From NCBI GenBank assembly GCA_020831585.1, contig JAFIGE010000002.1:1-64000 (forward strand): DNA of 64,000 nt. Direction: 5' to 3'. The position numbers and the translations under genes were made by a program. This document shows, piece after piece, positions 50,636 through 59,067 of this stretch; within the stretch, counting starts at the first letter, position 1, and each line of letters begins with the position of its first letter. This DNA comes from Opitutales bacterium (GTDB taxonomy: Bacteria > Verrucomicrobiota > Verrucomicrobiia > Opitutales > Oceanipulchritudinaceae). A model generated the notes under the pieces. The model searched no databases. It worked only from the letters and a program-made list of their open reading frames with translations, and was not told the DNA's origin.

Positions 50636-51208
50636 ATGCGCAGATTTCTTTCCCGGATTACTCCGTTTTTATTCCTCACTCTGCTGATGACCATGGCGGC
50701 GTGTACCCGGCCGCAGCAGCCGGATCCTTCGATGACGGCGGTGGCTACGCGGCCGACGGGCGGTGCCTCCCTCGATTGGATTAGCCCGGAGGATGTGCGG
50801 CGCGCCAGTGAATTGGGTCTCATGACGCGGAACGGCGGCTTCGGAGGAGACGGCGAGGCAGCCGGAGAACGCATTGAGGGGCTGCTCCCTTCGGTATTTT
50901 TTGACTTCGATCAATACTTTGTTCGTTCCCAGGACCGCCCTGCGCTTCAGGAAGCGGTGGACTTTCTTCGTCGCAACCCGGCCGCCCGCGTCCTCCTTGA
51001 GGGCCACACGGACTGGCGCGGGACGACGGAATACAACATGGGCCTGGGAGATCGCCGGGCACGCAGCGTGCGGGACTACCTCATCCAAGTCGGTGTCTCG
51101 GAAGATCGCCTGGAGACGGTTTCTTTCGGGGATTTGAAGGCGACAGCAGGCGGCACAGATGAGCAGATGGCCTTTGATCGCCGGGTGGATCTCGTGGTTT
51201 TCCGTTGA
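50636..51208 (+). CDS. Pal-like OmpA-family lipoprotein
   Basis: The 190-aa precursor has a lipobox (MTMAAC, Cys23) after a hydrophobic leader, then a Pro/Gly-rich linker. The OmpA/Pal peptidoglycan-binding domain follows: VFFDFDQYFVRSQDRPALQEAVDFL, VLLEGHTDWRGTTEYNMGLGDRRARSVRDYLIQVGV. It should tether the outer membrane to peptidoglycan. The tolA, tolB, tolQ and tolR genes are not alongside it, so it may be a second Pal-type protein. Confidence 0.87.
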   Translation: MRRFLSRITPFLFLTLLMTMAACTRPQQPDPSMTAVATRPTGGASLDWISPEDVRRASELGLMTRNGGFGGDGEAAGERIEGLLPSVFFDFDQYFVRSQDRPALQEAVDFLRRNPAARVLLEGHTDWRGTTEYNMGLGDRRARSVRDYLIQVGVSEDRLETVSFGDLKATAGGTDEQMAFDRRVDLVVFR

Positions 51209-51215
51209 GGTCGGC

Positions 51216-51587
51216 ATGGCCCGAAACGTTCTTGGAACGGACTTGGTTGCTTGTAGCCTCCACCCGGTCACCGGTTTTTTCCGGACCGGCCTCTGCGACA
51301 CCTGCGCCGACGACAGGGGAATGCACACGATTTGCGCGCGTATGACGGATGCCTTCCTTCAGTTTTCCCGGGAGCGCGGTAACGATCTCATCACACCGAT
51401 GCCCGCCTATGCCTTTCCCGGTCTGAAATCCGGGGACTATTGGTGCCTTTGTCTGGGGCGCTGGTTGGAGGCTCTCGAAGCCGGTATGGCCCCGCAGGTG
51501 AAGTTGACCGCCACCCATGCCAGTGTGCTGGAGTTTGTTGATCTGGAGGTTTTGCAGGAGCACGCGGACGGTAGCGCCGTCTCCTGA
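51216..51587 (+). CDS. DUF2237 family protein
   Basis: This 123-aa small soluble protein starts at ATG 51216 with a GAGG site; the stop of the Pal-like gene is 8 bp upstream, so the two are probably an operon. It matches the DUF2237 pattern: ARNVLGTDLVACSLHPVTGFFRTGLCDTC, HTICARMTDAFLQFSRERGNDL, FPGLKSGDYWCLCLGRWLEAL and a final ATHASVLEFV. Several conserved Cys (C13, C27, C30, and CLC in DYWCLCLG) suggest redox or metal binding. Function is not known. Confidence 0.88.
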   Translation: MARNVLGTDLVACSLHPVTGFFRTGLCDTCADDRGMHTICARMTDAFLQFSRERGNDLITPMPAYAFPGLKSGDYWCLCLGRWLEALEAGMAPQVKLTATHASVLEFVDLEVLQEHADGSAVS

Positions 51588-51611
51588 GTTCGATTTTCCA
51601 GCTCAGCCGGT

Positions 51612-53324
51612 CTACTGGCAGAGCGGGACCCAAAAGGCCATGACCGTGCCTTTTTCGCTGGAACTGGTGACGGCAATGTCCCCGTTGTGGCTTTTCAGAA
51701 TGCGCTTGACGATGGCCAGCCCGAGTCCCGTGCCCTCAGCTTTTCCACTGAGAAAAGACTCGAAAATATTGTCGCGAATGTCTTCGGGAATGCCCGGTCC
51801 GGAGTCGCCGATTTCCACGATGGCCACCGGTTGTTGCTCATGGCGGGCCGTCTTCAGGCTGATGCGAATGGTGCCGCCCTTGGGCATGGCTTCGGTGGCA
51901 TTGATGATGAGATTGAGCAGTGCCTGTTGAATCTGTCCCTTGCTCACCTCCACCAAAAGGCGTTCCCGGGGGCGTCCCTGGTACTGGAGATGGATGCGGT
52001 TTTGCTGAAGCTTCATGCGCACCAGGAGAAGGGTGTCCTCCACAATTGTGCGGAGATCGTAGCGGGAGCGCATGTTTTCCTGGCTCTTTCCGAAGCTGAG
52101 AACACGGGAAACGATACCCTCCAGCTGATCCAGTTTTTCGCCGATGATTTCGACATCCTTCCTCCGCATGTCACCGGAGGGAAAGTCCAGTTGAAGGCTC
52201 TCAAAGAGCAGGCGGATGACAGTGAGGGGATTGCGGATTTCATGGGCAATCTCCGCCGAGAGGAGCCCGAGGGTTGTGAGGCGTTCATTGCGCCGGAGGT
52301 TCTCCTCCGTCTGAAAGATGCGGGCATACAAGCGGGCGTTTTGAATGGCCGCCGCCCCCAGGCTGGCAATGGTCTGAAAGATACGGCGCTCCTCGTTGTT
52401 GAAACGATGCGGATGGTCCGTGTAACAAATTAAAACCCCGATCACACTGTCTTCGTAGAGTACGGGGCAAGCCAGCATTGAAACCAAGTCCTCGCGCTTG
52501 ATCCATTCGAGGAAGTGGTTTTCCTCCGTGCGCCGCAAATCGAAGACCTCAATCATTTTCCGGCGGTGCACAACGGTGCCCACCGCACTCTCGGTCAGGG
52601 TGATCGTCTCGTCCGCCTCCGCCACGGTTTGCGTGCCACTGACCGCTTTGAGTGCCAAACACTCGGGTTGACCCTCGAGAAAGTAGAGGGCACACAAGCG
52701 GCACTCCATGATGTCGCGGGCCTCGCTCACAATGCTGCGGAGCAGATCGCCCAGTTCCCGTTTCTGGACGATGGACTGGCCGGTTTTGATGAGAGCTTCG
52801 AGCTGATCGGCCTTTTCCTTGAGTTTGTTGATCAGCCAAATCCGGTTTACCACCCGGCTGGCCTCGTTGGTCAGGAGGGTGAGAACCTTCAAATGATTTT
52901 CGTCGAAGGCATTCACCTGCTCGCTGTCCACATTCACCACGCCCACAACGGCCCCCCGCTCACCGATCATGGGTACGGCCATCTCCGCCCGGATCTCGGG
53001 CTTAACGGAGATGTAGCGGGGGTCCTTGGTGACATCGGGGACCACCAGGGGACGACCGTGCAGCGCCACCCAGCCGGTCACTCCCTGCCCCAGTCGCAGT
53101 TGCATTTCGCGGGAATTGTCGGGGAACCCTCGGACAACCTCAATCTCCAGGCGGCCAGTGTCCGGATTGATGATCTCAATGGCTGCGCTCTGTGTGGGCA
53201 GTATCCGGATGATTTCATCCATGATAATCTCCAAAGCTTCGCGCGGATCATCGGTATCGCTTACCAGGCTGCTGATGCGATAGAGTGCATCGACGACTAA
53301 GGGTTCGGTCGGGGCCGGAGTCAT
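51612..53324 (-). CDS. Cytoplasmic sensor histidine kinase, GAF-GAF-HisKA-HATPase
   Basis: This 570-aa protein has two GAF domains (about 15-165 and 185-345). HisKA has the phospho-His in SAEIAHEIRNPLTVIRLL, and HATPase_c has the N-box NLIINATEAMPKGG, IGDSGPGIPEDI and GTGLGLAIVKRIL. There is no membrane segment, so it senses a cytoplasmic signal through GAF. No receiver domain or response regulator is adjacent. It is divergent from lpxB, 145 bp away. Confidence 0.92.
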   Translation of the reverse strand: MTPAPTEPLVVDALYRISSLVSDTDDPREALEIIMDEIIRILPTQSAAIEIINPDTGRLEIEVVRGFPDNSREMQLRLGQGVTGWVALHGRPLVVPDVTKDPRYISVKPEIRAEMAVPMIGERGAVVGVVNVDSEQVNAFDENHLKVLTLLTNEASRVVNRIWLINKLKEKADQLEALIKTGQSIVQKRELGDLLRSIVSEARDIMECRLCALYFLEGQPECLALKAVSGTQTVAEADETITLTESAVGTVVHRRKMIEVFDLRRTEENHFLEWIKREDLVSMLACPVLYEDSVIGVLICYTDHPHRFNNEERRIFQTIASLGAAAIQNARLYARIFQTEENLRRNERLTTLGLLSAEIAHEIRNPLTVIRLLFESLQLDFPSGDMRRKDVEIIGEKLDQLEGIVSRVLSFGKSQENMRSRYDLRTIVEDTLLLVRMKLQQNRIHLQYQGRPRERLLVEVSKGQIQQALLNLIINATEAMPKGGTIRISLKTARHEQQPVAIVEIGDSGPGIPEDIRDNIFESFLSGKAEGTGLGLAIVKRILKSHNGDIAVTSSSEKGTVMAFWVPLCQ

Positions 53325-53350
53325 AGTCCAAAATCTTTATGTATGCCGGG

Positions 53351-53377
53351 TCGTCCCGCCAGCGAAAAGCGGGACGA
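53351..53377 (+). promoter_or_regulatory. Strong hairpin with T-tract in the lpxB leader
   Basis: TCGTCCCGC pairs perfectly with GCGGGACGA (9 bp, 9-nt loop) and is followed by TTTT. It lies between two divergent genes, 93 bp before the lpxB ATG, so it is not at the end of any plus-strand gene nearby. It could be an attenuator/leader terminator for lpxB. Confidence 0.45.
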
Positions 53378-53469
53378 TTTTCGTGGTCAAGAGGCCCCGC
53401 ACCACCCAGAAAAACAGGGAAAGGAATCCGGCCCTGCCCGCGTCGTGGACTTCCCGGAAAGATTTTTTT

Positions 53470-54648
53470 ATGGTCAAGCCTTCCCGAACCCCTTTGCCCC
53501 CGCCCGCTGCGGGTGGTGTCGATGTGCTCGTCCTTGCCGGAGAACATTCGGGCGATGAGCATGCGGCGGCGCTCGTTGCGGATTTGCGCAACCGGCAGCC
53601 GGGATTGCGCGTGGCCGCTATCGGAGGGGACCGCCTGGCCGCTGCGGGGGCGCAGCTATTGCACGACCTCACCGCGACTTCGGTTGTGGGCCTTGTCGAA
53701 GTGTTGCGCCATTATCCCTATTTCCGGTGGCTCTTTCGGGAGACTCTGGAGTGGATCGCCCAACACCGTCCGCGCGTAGTTGTTTTGGTGGACTATCCGG
53801 GGTTCAATTTGCGTCTGGCCATGGCGCTGAAGGCGCGGGGGCTTTCCCGCAAGGGTGGGGGGGGGGTTGCGGTCTACGGCTATATCTCGCCGCAAGTTTG
53901 GGCCTGGAAAGCCAAACGGCGGTTTCGGCTGGCCGAATGTCTTGATGAACTCGGGGTCATCTTTCCCTTCGAGGTGGATTGCTACGCGGATACAACTCTG
54001 GATACGCGTTTTGTGGGTCATCCCTTCATGCAGGGTGGATATGCGTCTCCCCTGATTTACGACGCCAAGGCCCCTCTTTTGCTTCTCCCGGGGAGCCGCT
54101 TGCAGCCGATTTCCCGCATTTTCCCCACACTGCTGGAGGCGGCGCGGGGAGCGGCGCGGGCCGGACATCTGGAAAGCGCCACCGTGATCTACCCGAGTGA
54201 GTCCGCCCGGGCGCTGCTGGAGAGTTTGATTTACCGGGTTTCGCCGGAGGGGTTGCCCCGGATTGAGTTTGTTCGCTCGGGCCGGGAAACGGCGGGGTCG
54301 GCGGTTCTCACCAGCTCGGGAACGATGTCTTTGTCATGTGCCTTGGCCGGACTGCCGGGAGCCATCGTTTATCGGGCGCATCCCTTGACTTATTGGATCG
54401 GGCGGCGACTGGTGAAGGTGCCCTTTCTCGGCATCGCCAACCTGATTCTCAATCGGGCGGTTTATCGGGAATACATTCAGGATGCGGCCACGCCCGCTGA
54501 ACTCGTTGCGGAAATAGCCGATTGCCAAAAGAATCCATTGAGACGGGCCGCCGCCGCGTCGGATGCCGATGCCCTCCGCACGGCTCTCTCCGCACCTCCC
54601 GACGAAAATGCCCCTCAACGGATACTGGCCTTGATGGAAGCAAGGTGA
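53470..54648 (+). CDS. lpxB: Lipid-A-disaccharide synthase
   Basis: This 392-aa GT19 enzyme joins UDP-2,3-diacylglucosamine and lipid X. The start is at ATG 53470, with GGAAAG 8 nt upstream. The motifs are DVLVLAGEHSGDEHAA at the N-terminus, VVLVDYPGFNLRLA, GYISPQVWAWKAKR, VGHPF, LLLPGSR and LTSSGTMSLSCALAGLPGAIVYRAHPLTYWIG. The length is close to the family norm. A run of ten G (53857-53866) encodes the Gly4 in KGGGGVAVYG. No other lipid A genes are next to it. Confidence 0.95.
   Translation: MVKPSRTPLPPPAAGGVDVLVLAGEHSGDEHAAALVADLRNRQPGLRVAAIGGDRLAAAGAQLLHDLTATSVVGLVEVLRHYPYFRWLFRETLEWIAQHRPRVVVLVDYPGFNLRLAMALKARGLSRKGGGGVAVYGYISPQVWAWKAKRRFRLAECLDELGVIFPFEVDCYADTTLDTRFVGHPFMQGGYASPLIYDAKAPLLLLPGSRLQPISRIFPTLLEAARGAARAGHLESATVIYPSESARALLESLIYRVSPEGLPRIEFVRSGRETAGSAVLTSSGTMSLSCALAGLPGAIVYRAHPLTYWIGRRLVKVPFLGIANLILNRAVYREYIQDAATPAELVAEIADCQKNPLRRAAAASDADALRTALSAPPDENAPQRILALMEAR
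53857..53866 (+). repeat. G10 homopolymer in lpxB coding sequence
   Basis: Ten consecutive G residues follow GGGT, in a segment coding for four Gly. The present length keeps the lpxB frame open. Mononucleotide tracts of this length are prone to slippage and act as switches in some bacteria. Confidence 0.6.
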
Positions 54649-54779
54649 ACATGGAATTCTCCGGCGGTGCCCCATAGGCCGCCCGAGACCATTCGGCCAT
54701 CTTTGGACTGGCCGTCTGTTTCACAGCGCCCGAGTGCTCCCGGAGGGGTCAACTTCACACCCTGCCGGTCCTTGGAGAG

Positions 54780-57557
54780 CTACGCGGAAAGCACACGGTG
54801 AATCATGCACAGAAGGCTGTTGGCTGTATACGGTTTTGGAATGAAGTGGTCCAAACCGGCAGCGAGGGCCTCCCCTTTGCGTTCCTCTTCGCTCACTCCG
54901 CTGGCGACGATTATAGGAATCTCCGGATTCAATCGCCGCACCACCCGGATCATCGAAAGGCCATCCATCACGGGCATCGTCAAGTCCGCCAGAACGACCT
55001 TAACATCGCTTTTGCGAGAGGCAAAGGCCGACACCCCGTCGGCACCATCACTTGCCAGCAAGACGCGGTATCCAAAGGCTTCGAGCGTTTGCTTCGTGAT
55101 TTGGCGCACCGATGCTTCATCATCCACGACAAGGACCCACTCCCCGTTGCCGCGAGGCAGTTTTGGAGTCTCCGCACACACGGCATCGGCGCTCCCTGAG
55201 GACGCGGGAAAGAATAGGCTGAAGGTCGTTCCTCTGCCGGAGGAACTCTCCACTTGAACAAACCCACCGTGCCCCTTGAGAATCGTGAGAACCGTTGCCA
55301 AACCAAGTCCGGTTCCCTTGCCGACCGCTTTCGTCGTGAAGAAGGGATCAAAGATTTTGTTGAGAATTTCAGGCGCGATGCCAGTCCCTGTATCCGAAAC
55401 ATCAATACGCACATAAGGGCCGGGGGAGGCGTCGAAGTTCATCGCTGCAAACTGTTCATCAATCTGGACGTTTTTGCCCGTCAGACGAATGAGGCCACCG
55501 GAGGGCATGGCGTCGCGCGCGTTTACGCATAGGTTCAAGACGACCTGGTGGATTTGAGTCGGATCTCCGTTTATGATGTGGAGGTTGGCAGGGAGATCGG
55601 TGCGGATTTCGATTTCAGGCGGGAAGGTGTCGCCGCAGATTTTCGCGACTTCACGCAATAGGTGGCGAACTTGCGTTTTCATGCGCGTGCCCTCCAAGCC
55701 CCGCGCAAATGACAAAACTTGCTTCACCATTTCCGCTCCGCGGCGGGCATTCATCCGCACATTTTCAATGAGTTCAAGAGCGGCCGGGTCGGTGAGGCGC
55801 ATGTTCAAAAGGTCCATCGACATCATGATGGGGGCGAGGAGGTTGTTCAGGTCATGGGCGATACCTCCGGCCAGTGTGCCCAGGCTTTCCATTCTTTGGG
55901 CACGCAGGAACTGTTGCTCCAGTAGTCTGCGTTCGGTCACATCCGTTGTGATGGAAAGGATGGCACACGGTTCACCTCTCTCGTCCCGAACAAGCGTCCA
56001 ACGGTCTTCCACCCGAAGGCTCTCGCCCTCGCGGTTCAGATGCTCCGATTCGCCCTTCCATTCGCCTTCAGTGAGAACGGTGGACATGGCTTCGCGAAAG
56101 GCAGCTTCATCGGCATGGATTTTCTGTTGAACGATTTCCCCCAGCACTTCATCGGCGGACCAGCCGTATAAGCGATGTGCGCTTTGATTCCAAAACAAGA
56201 TCCTGTTATCAAGATCGTAAACAACGATGGCATCGGTGGCTTTGTCGAGGAGAGCGGCTTGCTCGCGAAGACGCTGTTCCGCAGCTTTGTGAGCCCGCAG
56301 ATCAATATCCACGCAAAACAATTCTTTCGCGCCATCTTTCCCCGGCAAGATGACATGGCTGGAGTGGACCGCGACCGGTCTGTTTTCCCTGTCTCTGAGG
56401 ACCAGCTCACCCGGCGGGGGTGGTTCGCCGCCGCGACGCAGTTCGACAAGGGACGCCTCGACCGCCGAAAGGAGATTCTCCGGAATGATCAAGTCAAGCA
56501 GGTTGCGTCCCAGGGCTTCGTCGCTGGTGAAACCATAGAGTTTTTCAGACGCGGTGTTCCAGTAAGTGACCCGACCGTCGAGAGTGTATCCCTGCACGGC
56601 GACATTGGGTACCTCGTTGAGCAGCCGGTGAAAGCGGAGATAACTGTCCGCGAGTTCCTGCTCCCGGGAGGACTCCTCCAGGGCCAGTCCGATGAGGGGA
56701 GCGAGTTCCTGCACCGTTTGGCGCGCGTTTGCCAAGGAGGGCTGCCTCTCCCGGAAAAAAATGTTGATGAATGCCTCGACCCTCTTCTCCCCATTCCGAA
56801 GGGGAAAGCTCCAGGCACTGGCAACTTCTCCGCTTTTGTCCTCAAGCAACAGATGGCTCAGGGGCGATTGCGCAAGATTGGTCCATACGTGGCCCCGGGT
56901 CAGCGCGTCCAGTTCCGGTGTGGAAATTCTTGCCAATTCTTCCAGCAGATAGACCGATGGTTCATCCTCCGGAAGTATCAAGGAGGCCTGGACCGCGTTG
57001 GAGGCATCCCGAAACGTCTCCTCGATCATCCTCAACACACTTTGGAGACTCCCCCGAGACGCGATTTTCTCAAGAATCCGTCGTTCCGCCCGGTGTCGGT
57101 AGTCGGCGACTACCTGTGCGGAGATATGCTGTCGGTAGAGCGCCTCCGACTTGCGGTGGCGGCTTTCCGTCTGCTGTCGTCTGAATCCATACACAAGGGC
57201 CTTTCGCAAGCTCTCCCGCGAAAGGCATCCTTTCACCAGATAATCGAAGGCTCCTTTCTCCGCTGCCCGAACGGCCAACTCTTCATCCTCCTCGCCCGAG
57301 AGAACAAGGATGCCCACATGCGGAAACCCTTCAGCCAAGCGGGAGAGCGTTTCAAGCCCCCGGCTATCCGGAAGGTGAAGATCAAGCAGGACCAAATGAA
57401 AGGTTTCTTCCGAGAGAAGACGCTCCGCCGCTTCCAGGCGGTCGCAGTGTTTCCATCCCGCGTTCAGCCCTGGCATATCCGCGATGAACTCCCTCAACAT
57501 TTGGACATACGAAGCATCCTCCTCGACGACAATTAAATTAAAGACCTCATCCGACAT
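54780..57557 (-). CDS. Hybrid histidine kinase REC-(GAF-like)-PAS-PAS-HisKA-HATPase-REC
   Basis: The 925-aa protein starts at the ATG at 57557 (MSDEVFNLIVVEED), where the first receiver domain begins; the upstream open frame runs into the repeat array and is not counted. Order: REC1 (phospho-Asp in LVLLDLHLPDS), a region of about 200 residues that looks GAF-like, PAS1 (VAVQGYTLDGRVTYWN), PAS2 (AIVVYDLDNRILFWN). Next come HisKA (His in GGIAHDLNNLLAPIM), HATPase (NARDAMPSGG, GTGLGLATV) and REC2 (VLADLTMPVMDGLS). The GIAHDLNN form places it in the NtrB-like group. There is no membrane span. Confidence 0.9.
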   Translation of the reverse strand: MSDEVFNLIVVEEDASYVQMLREFIADMPGLNAGWKHCDRLEAAERLLSEETFHLVLLDLHLPDSRGLETLSRLAEGFPHVGILVLSGEEDEELAVRAAEKGAFDYLVKGCLSRESLRKALVYGFRRQQTESRHRKSEALYRQHISAQVVADYRHRAERRILEKIASRGSLQSVLRMIEETFRDASNAVQASLILPEDEPSVYLLEELARISTPELDALTRGHVWTNLAQSPLSHLLLEDKSGEVASAWSFPLRNGEKRVEAFINIFFRERQPSLANARQTVQELAPLIGLALEESSREQELADSYLRFHRLLNEVPNVAVQGYTLDGRVTYWNTASEKLYGFTSDEALGRNLLDLIIPENLLSAVEASLVELRRGGEPPPPGELVLRDRENRPVAVHSSHVILPGKDGAKELFCVDIDLRAHKAAEQRLREQAALLDKATDAIVVYDLDNRILFWNQSAHRLYGWSADEVLGEIVQQKIHADEAAFREAMSTVLTEGEWKGESEHLNREGESLRVEDRWTLVRDERGEPCAILSITTDVTERRLLEQQFLRAQRMESLGTLAGGIAHDLNNLLAPIMMSMDLLNMRLTDPAALELIENVRMNARRGAEMVKQVLSFARGLEGTRMKTQVRHLLREVAKICGDTFPPEIEIRTDLPANLHIINGDPTQIHQVVLNLCVNARDAMPSGGLIRLTGKNVQIDEQFAAMNFDASPGPYVRIDVSDTGTGIAPEILNKIFDPFFTTKAVGKGTGLGLATVLTILKGHGGFVQVESSSGRGTTFSLFFPASSGSADAVCAETPKLPRGNGEWVLVVDDEASVRQITKQTLEAFGYRVLLASDGADGVSAFASRKSDVKVVLADLTMPVMDGLSMIRVVRRLNPEIPIIVASGVSEEERKGEALAAGLDHFIPKPYTANSLLCMIHRVLSA

Positions 57558-57604
57558 TAAGAAACAGCCTAGATTCTTTATCCGAAAAGCAAATGAAAAA
57601 ATCT

Positions 57605-57797
57605 GCTGCAATGTTCTGTACAATTTCGTTGACATTAGTTTCGATGGTTTTTGGCTATATGAGTAGCAATATTTGTCGGCGGTTTCGTTATCCATGTTTG
57701 GCCTGCCACCATTATTTCGAGAGTGGTGTAGAGAAGACGGCTAATGGGGCGGCGGAGAGGATTTCGAGGAGGTCGCGACTGTCTCGAAACGACACGT
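57605..57797 (+). repeat. Miniature unit 1
   Basis: This most divergent unit keeps more of the transposase start (MSSNICRRFRYPCLACHHYF, ATG at 57659). Its hairpin is at 57763-57788. Confidence 0.75.
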
Positions 57798-57996
57798 GCT
57801 GCTTCAATGTTCTGTACAATTTGATTGACCTCAGTTGGGATGGTTTTTGGCTAGATGAGCAGGTTTTTTTTGACGGTGGTTGTGGTATTCATGTTTGGTC
57901 TGCCACCACTTTATTTCGAGAGTGGTGTAGAGAGGACGGCTGATGGGCCGGCGGAGAGGATTTCGAGGAGGTCGCGACTGTCTCGAAACGACACGT
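57798..57996 (+). repeat. Miniature unit 2
   Basis: This 199-bp unit has its ATG at 57855, the internal hairpin at 57904-57927 (CACCACT/AGTGGTG) and the right hairpin at 57962-57987. It differs from unit 3 at only a few positions. Confidence 0.8.
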
Positions 57997-58195
57997 GCTG
58001 CTTCAATGTTCTGTACAATTTGATTGACCTCAGTTGGGATGGTTTTTGGCTAGATGAGCAGGTTTTTTTTGACGGTGGTTGTGGTATTCATGTTTGGTCT
58101 GCCACCACTTTATTTCGAGAGTGGTGTAGAGAGGACGGCTGATGGGTCGGCGGAGCGGATTTCGAGGAGGTTGCGACTGTCTCGAAACGATACGG
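57997..58195 (+). repeat. Miniature unit 3
   Basis: This is a near-identical copy of unit 2, with ATG at 58054 and right hairpin at 58161-58186. Differences include GTTGCGAC for GTCGCGAC and GCGGATT for GAGGATT. Confidence 0.8.
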
Positions 58196-58356
58196 ATGCA
58201 GCCGTCCGGCATCGGTTGCCAGCAACGTTATTCGTTAACGCACCCTTTGGTATGGGCGTAACCTGAAAAGTTTGAGCATTCGGATCGCCCCGATGATCCT
58301 GGCTGTCGATTTCTTCTTTGCCTTCTGCGGGGCAAACCCTGCAATGCTTGGCCAAT

Positions 58357-59067
58357 ATGGCGGCGATTGATGATTTGTTGAAGACGATGGCGGCTCTGCG
58401 CGCGCCCGGCGGTTGCCCGTGGGACCGTGAACAGACTCACCGGAGTATCTGCGACTCACTTGTCGAGGAGATGGCCGAGCTGCTGGAGGCGATCGACAAC
58501 AGCGACTTCGACCACATGCGCGAGGAGCTGGGGGATGTGCTCCTCCACGTGGTTTTCCATGCGCAGATGGCTGCCGAGGCGGGGCGGTTTTCCTTCGAGG
58601 ATGTGGCCCGCGAAATCAACGAGAAGCTCGTTCGGCGGCACCCGCATGTGTTTGGCGACAAATCGCTCGCCGACACCGATGCGGTGCTCGTGCAATGGGA
58701 GGCCATCAAGGCGCAGGAGAAGCGCGACCGCTCCCAGCCGGAGCCGTTTCTGAAAAGCCTGCCGCCCCGCCTGCCCGCGCTCATCTTTGCCCGCGACCTC
58801 TACAAGCAGCTCCGGAAAAAGGAGGCTTTGCTTGAAGGGGGGATAAAGGCGGAGATGGTAGAAGAACGCGCGGCGGGCCTCACCGAGGAGCGTCTCGGCG
58901 AAGAGCTTTTTCTGTGGTCGGCGGCGGCCCGCGCGGCGGGTCTCGATCCGGAATCGGCCCTGCGCCGTCACGCGGACCGCGTGCGAAAGAAGGTCGAAGA
59001 TGCCCACGAGCCCCCTGAAATACTGCGAACTGAAGAGCGGTCCGGAAACCGTCCGCATACCCTATGA
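58357..59067 (+). CDS. mazG: Nucleoside triphosphate pyrophosphohydrolase MazG
   Basis: This 236-aa all-alpha NTP pyrophosphatase starts at ATG 58357. It has the N-terminal motif LRAPGGCPWDREQTHRS, the metal site EEMAELLEAID...EELGDVLLHVVFH and RRHPHVFGD. The C-terminal half is a second, less conserved MazG-like segment (EERLGEELFLWSAAARAAGLDPESALR). It removes aberrant or stress-related NTPs. Its end overlaps the next start by 68 bp, and it leads a four-gene overlapping run. Confidence 0.93.
   Translation: MAAIDDLLKTMAALRAPGGCPWDREQTHRSICDSLVEEMAELLEAIDNSDFDHMREELGDVLLHVVFHAQMAAEAGRFSFEDVAREINEKLVRRHPHVFGDKSLADTDAVLVQWEAIKAQEKRDRSQPEPFLKSLPPRLPALIFARDLYKQLRKKEALLEGGIKAEMVEERAAGLTEERLGEELFLWSAAARAAGLDPESALRRHADRVRKKVEDAHEPPEILRTEERSGNRPHTL

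Larger units (their letters stand above)
57605..58195 (+). mobile_element. Tandem array of three miniature RAYT-derived elements (MITE-like)
   Basis: There are three head-to-tail units of about 193, 199 and 199 bp. Each begins with the left-end motif (AATGTTCTGTACAATTT), then an ATG-AG(T/C)AG start resembling codons 1-30 of the 46640 transposase with the internal hairpin. It then skips to the right end, the 26-nt hairpin with the GTCGCGAC core (GTTGCGAC in unit 3). Thus only the two ends of the gene survive, with no HUH or Tyr region. The second and third units are almost identical, so the duplication is recent. Confidence 0.82.
57558..58356. other. Repeat-bearing region between hybrid kinase and mazG
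   Basis: These 800 bp have no conserved gene. Most of it is the three-unit array (57605-58195). The last 160 bp (58196-58356) lead into mazG and contain no feature I can name. ORFs drawn here on both strands simply cross the repeats. Confidence 0.6.

Noticed and set aside
57605-58195. CRISPR array
   Set aside because: The units are directly adjoining near-identical 199-bp repeats without unique spacers, and they match the ends of a transposase gene.
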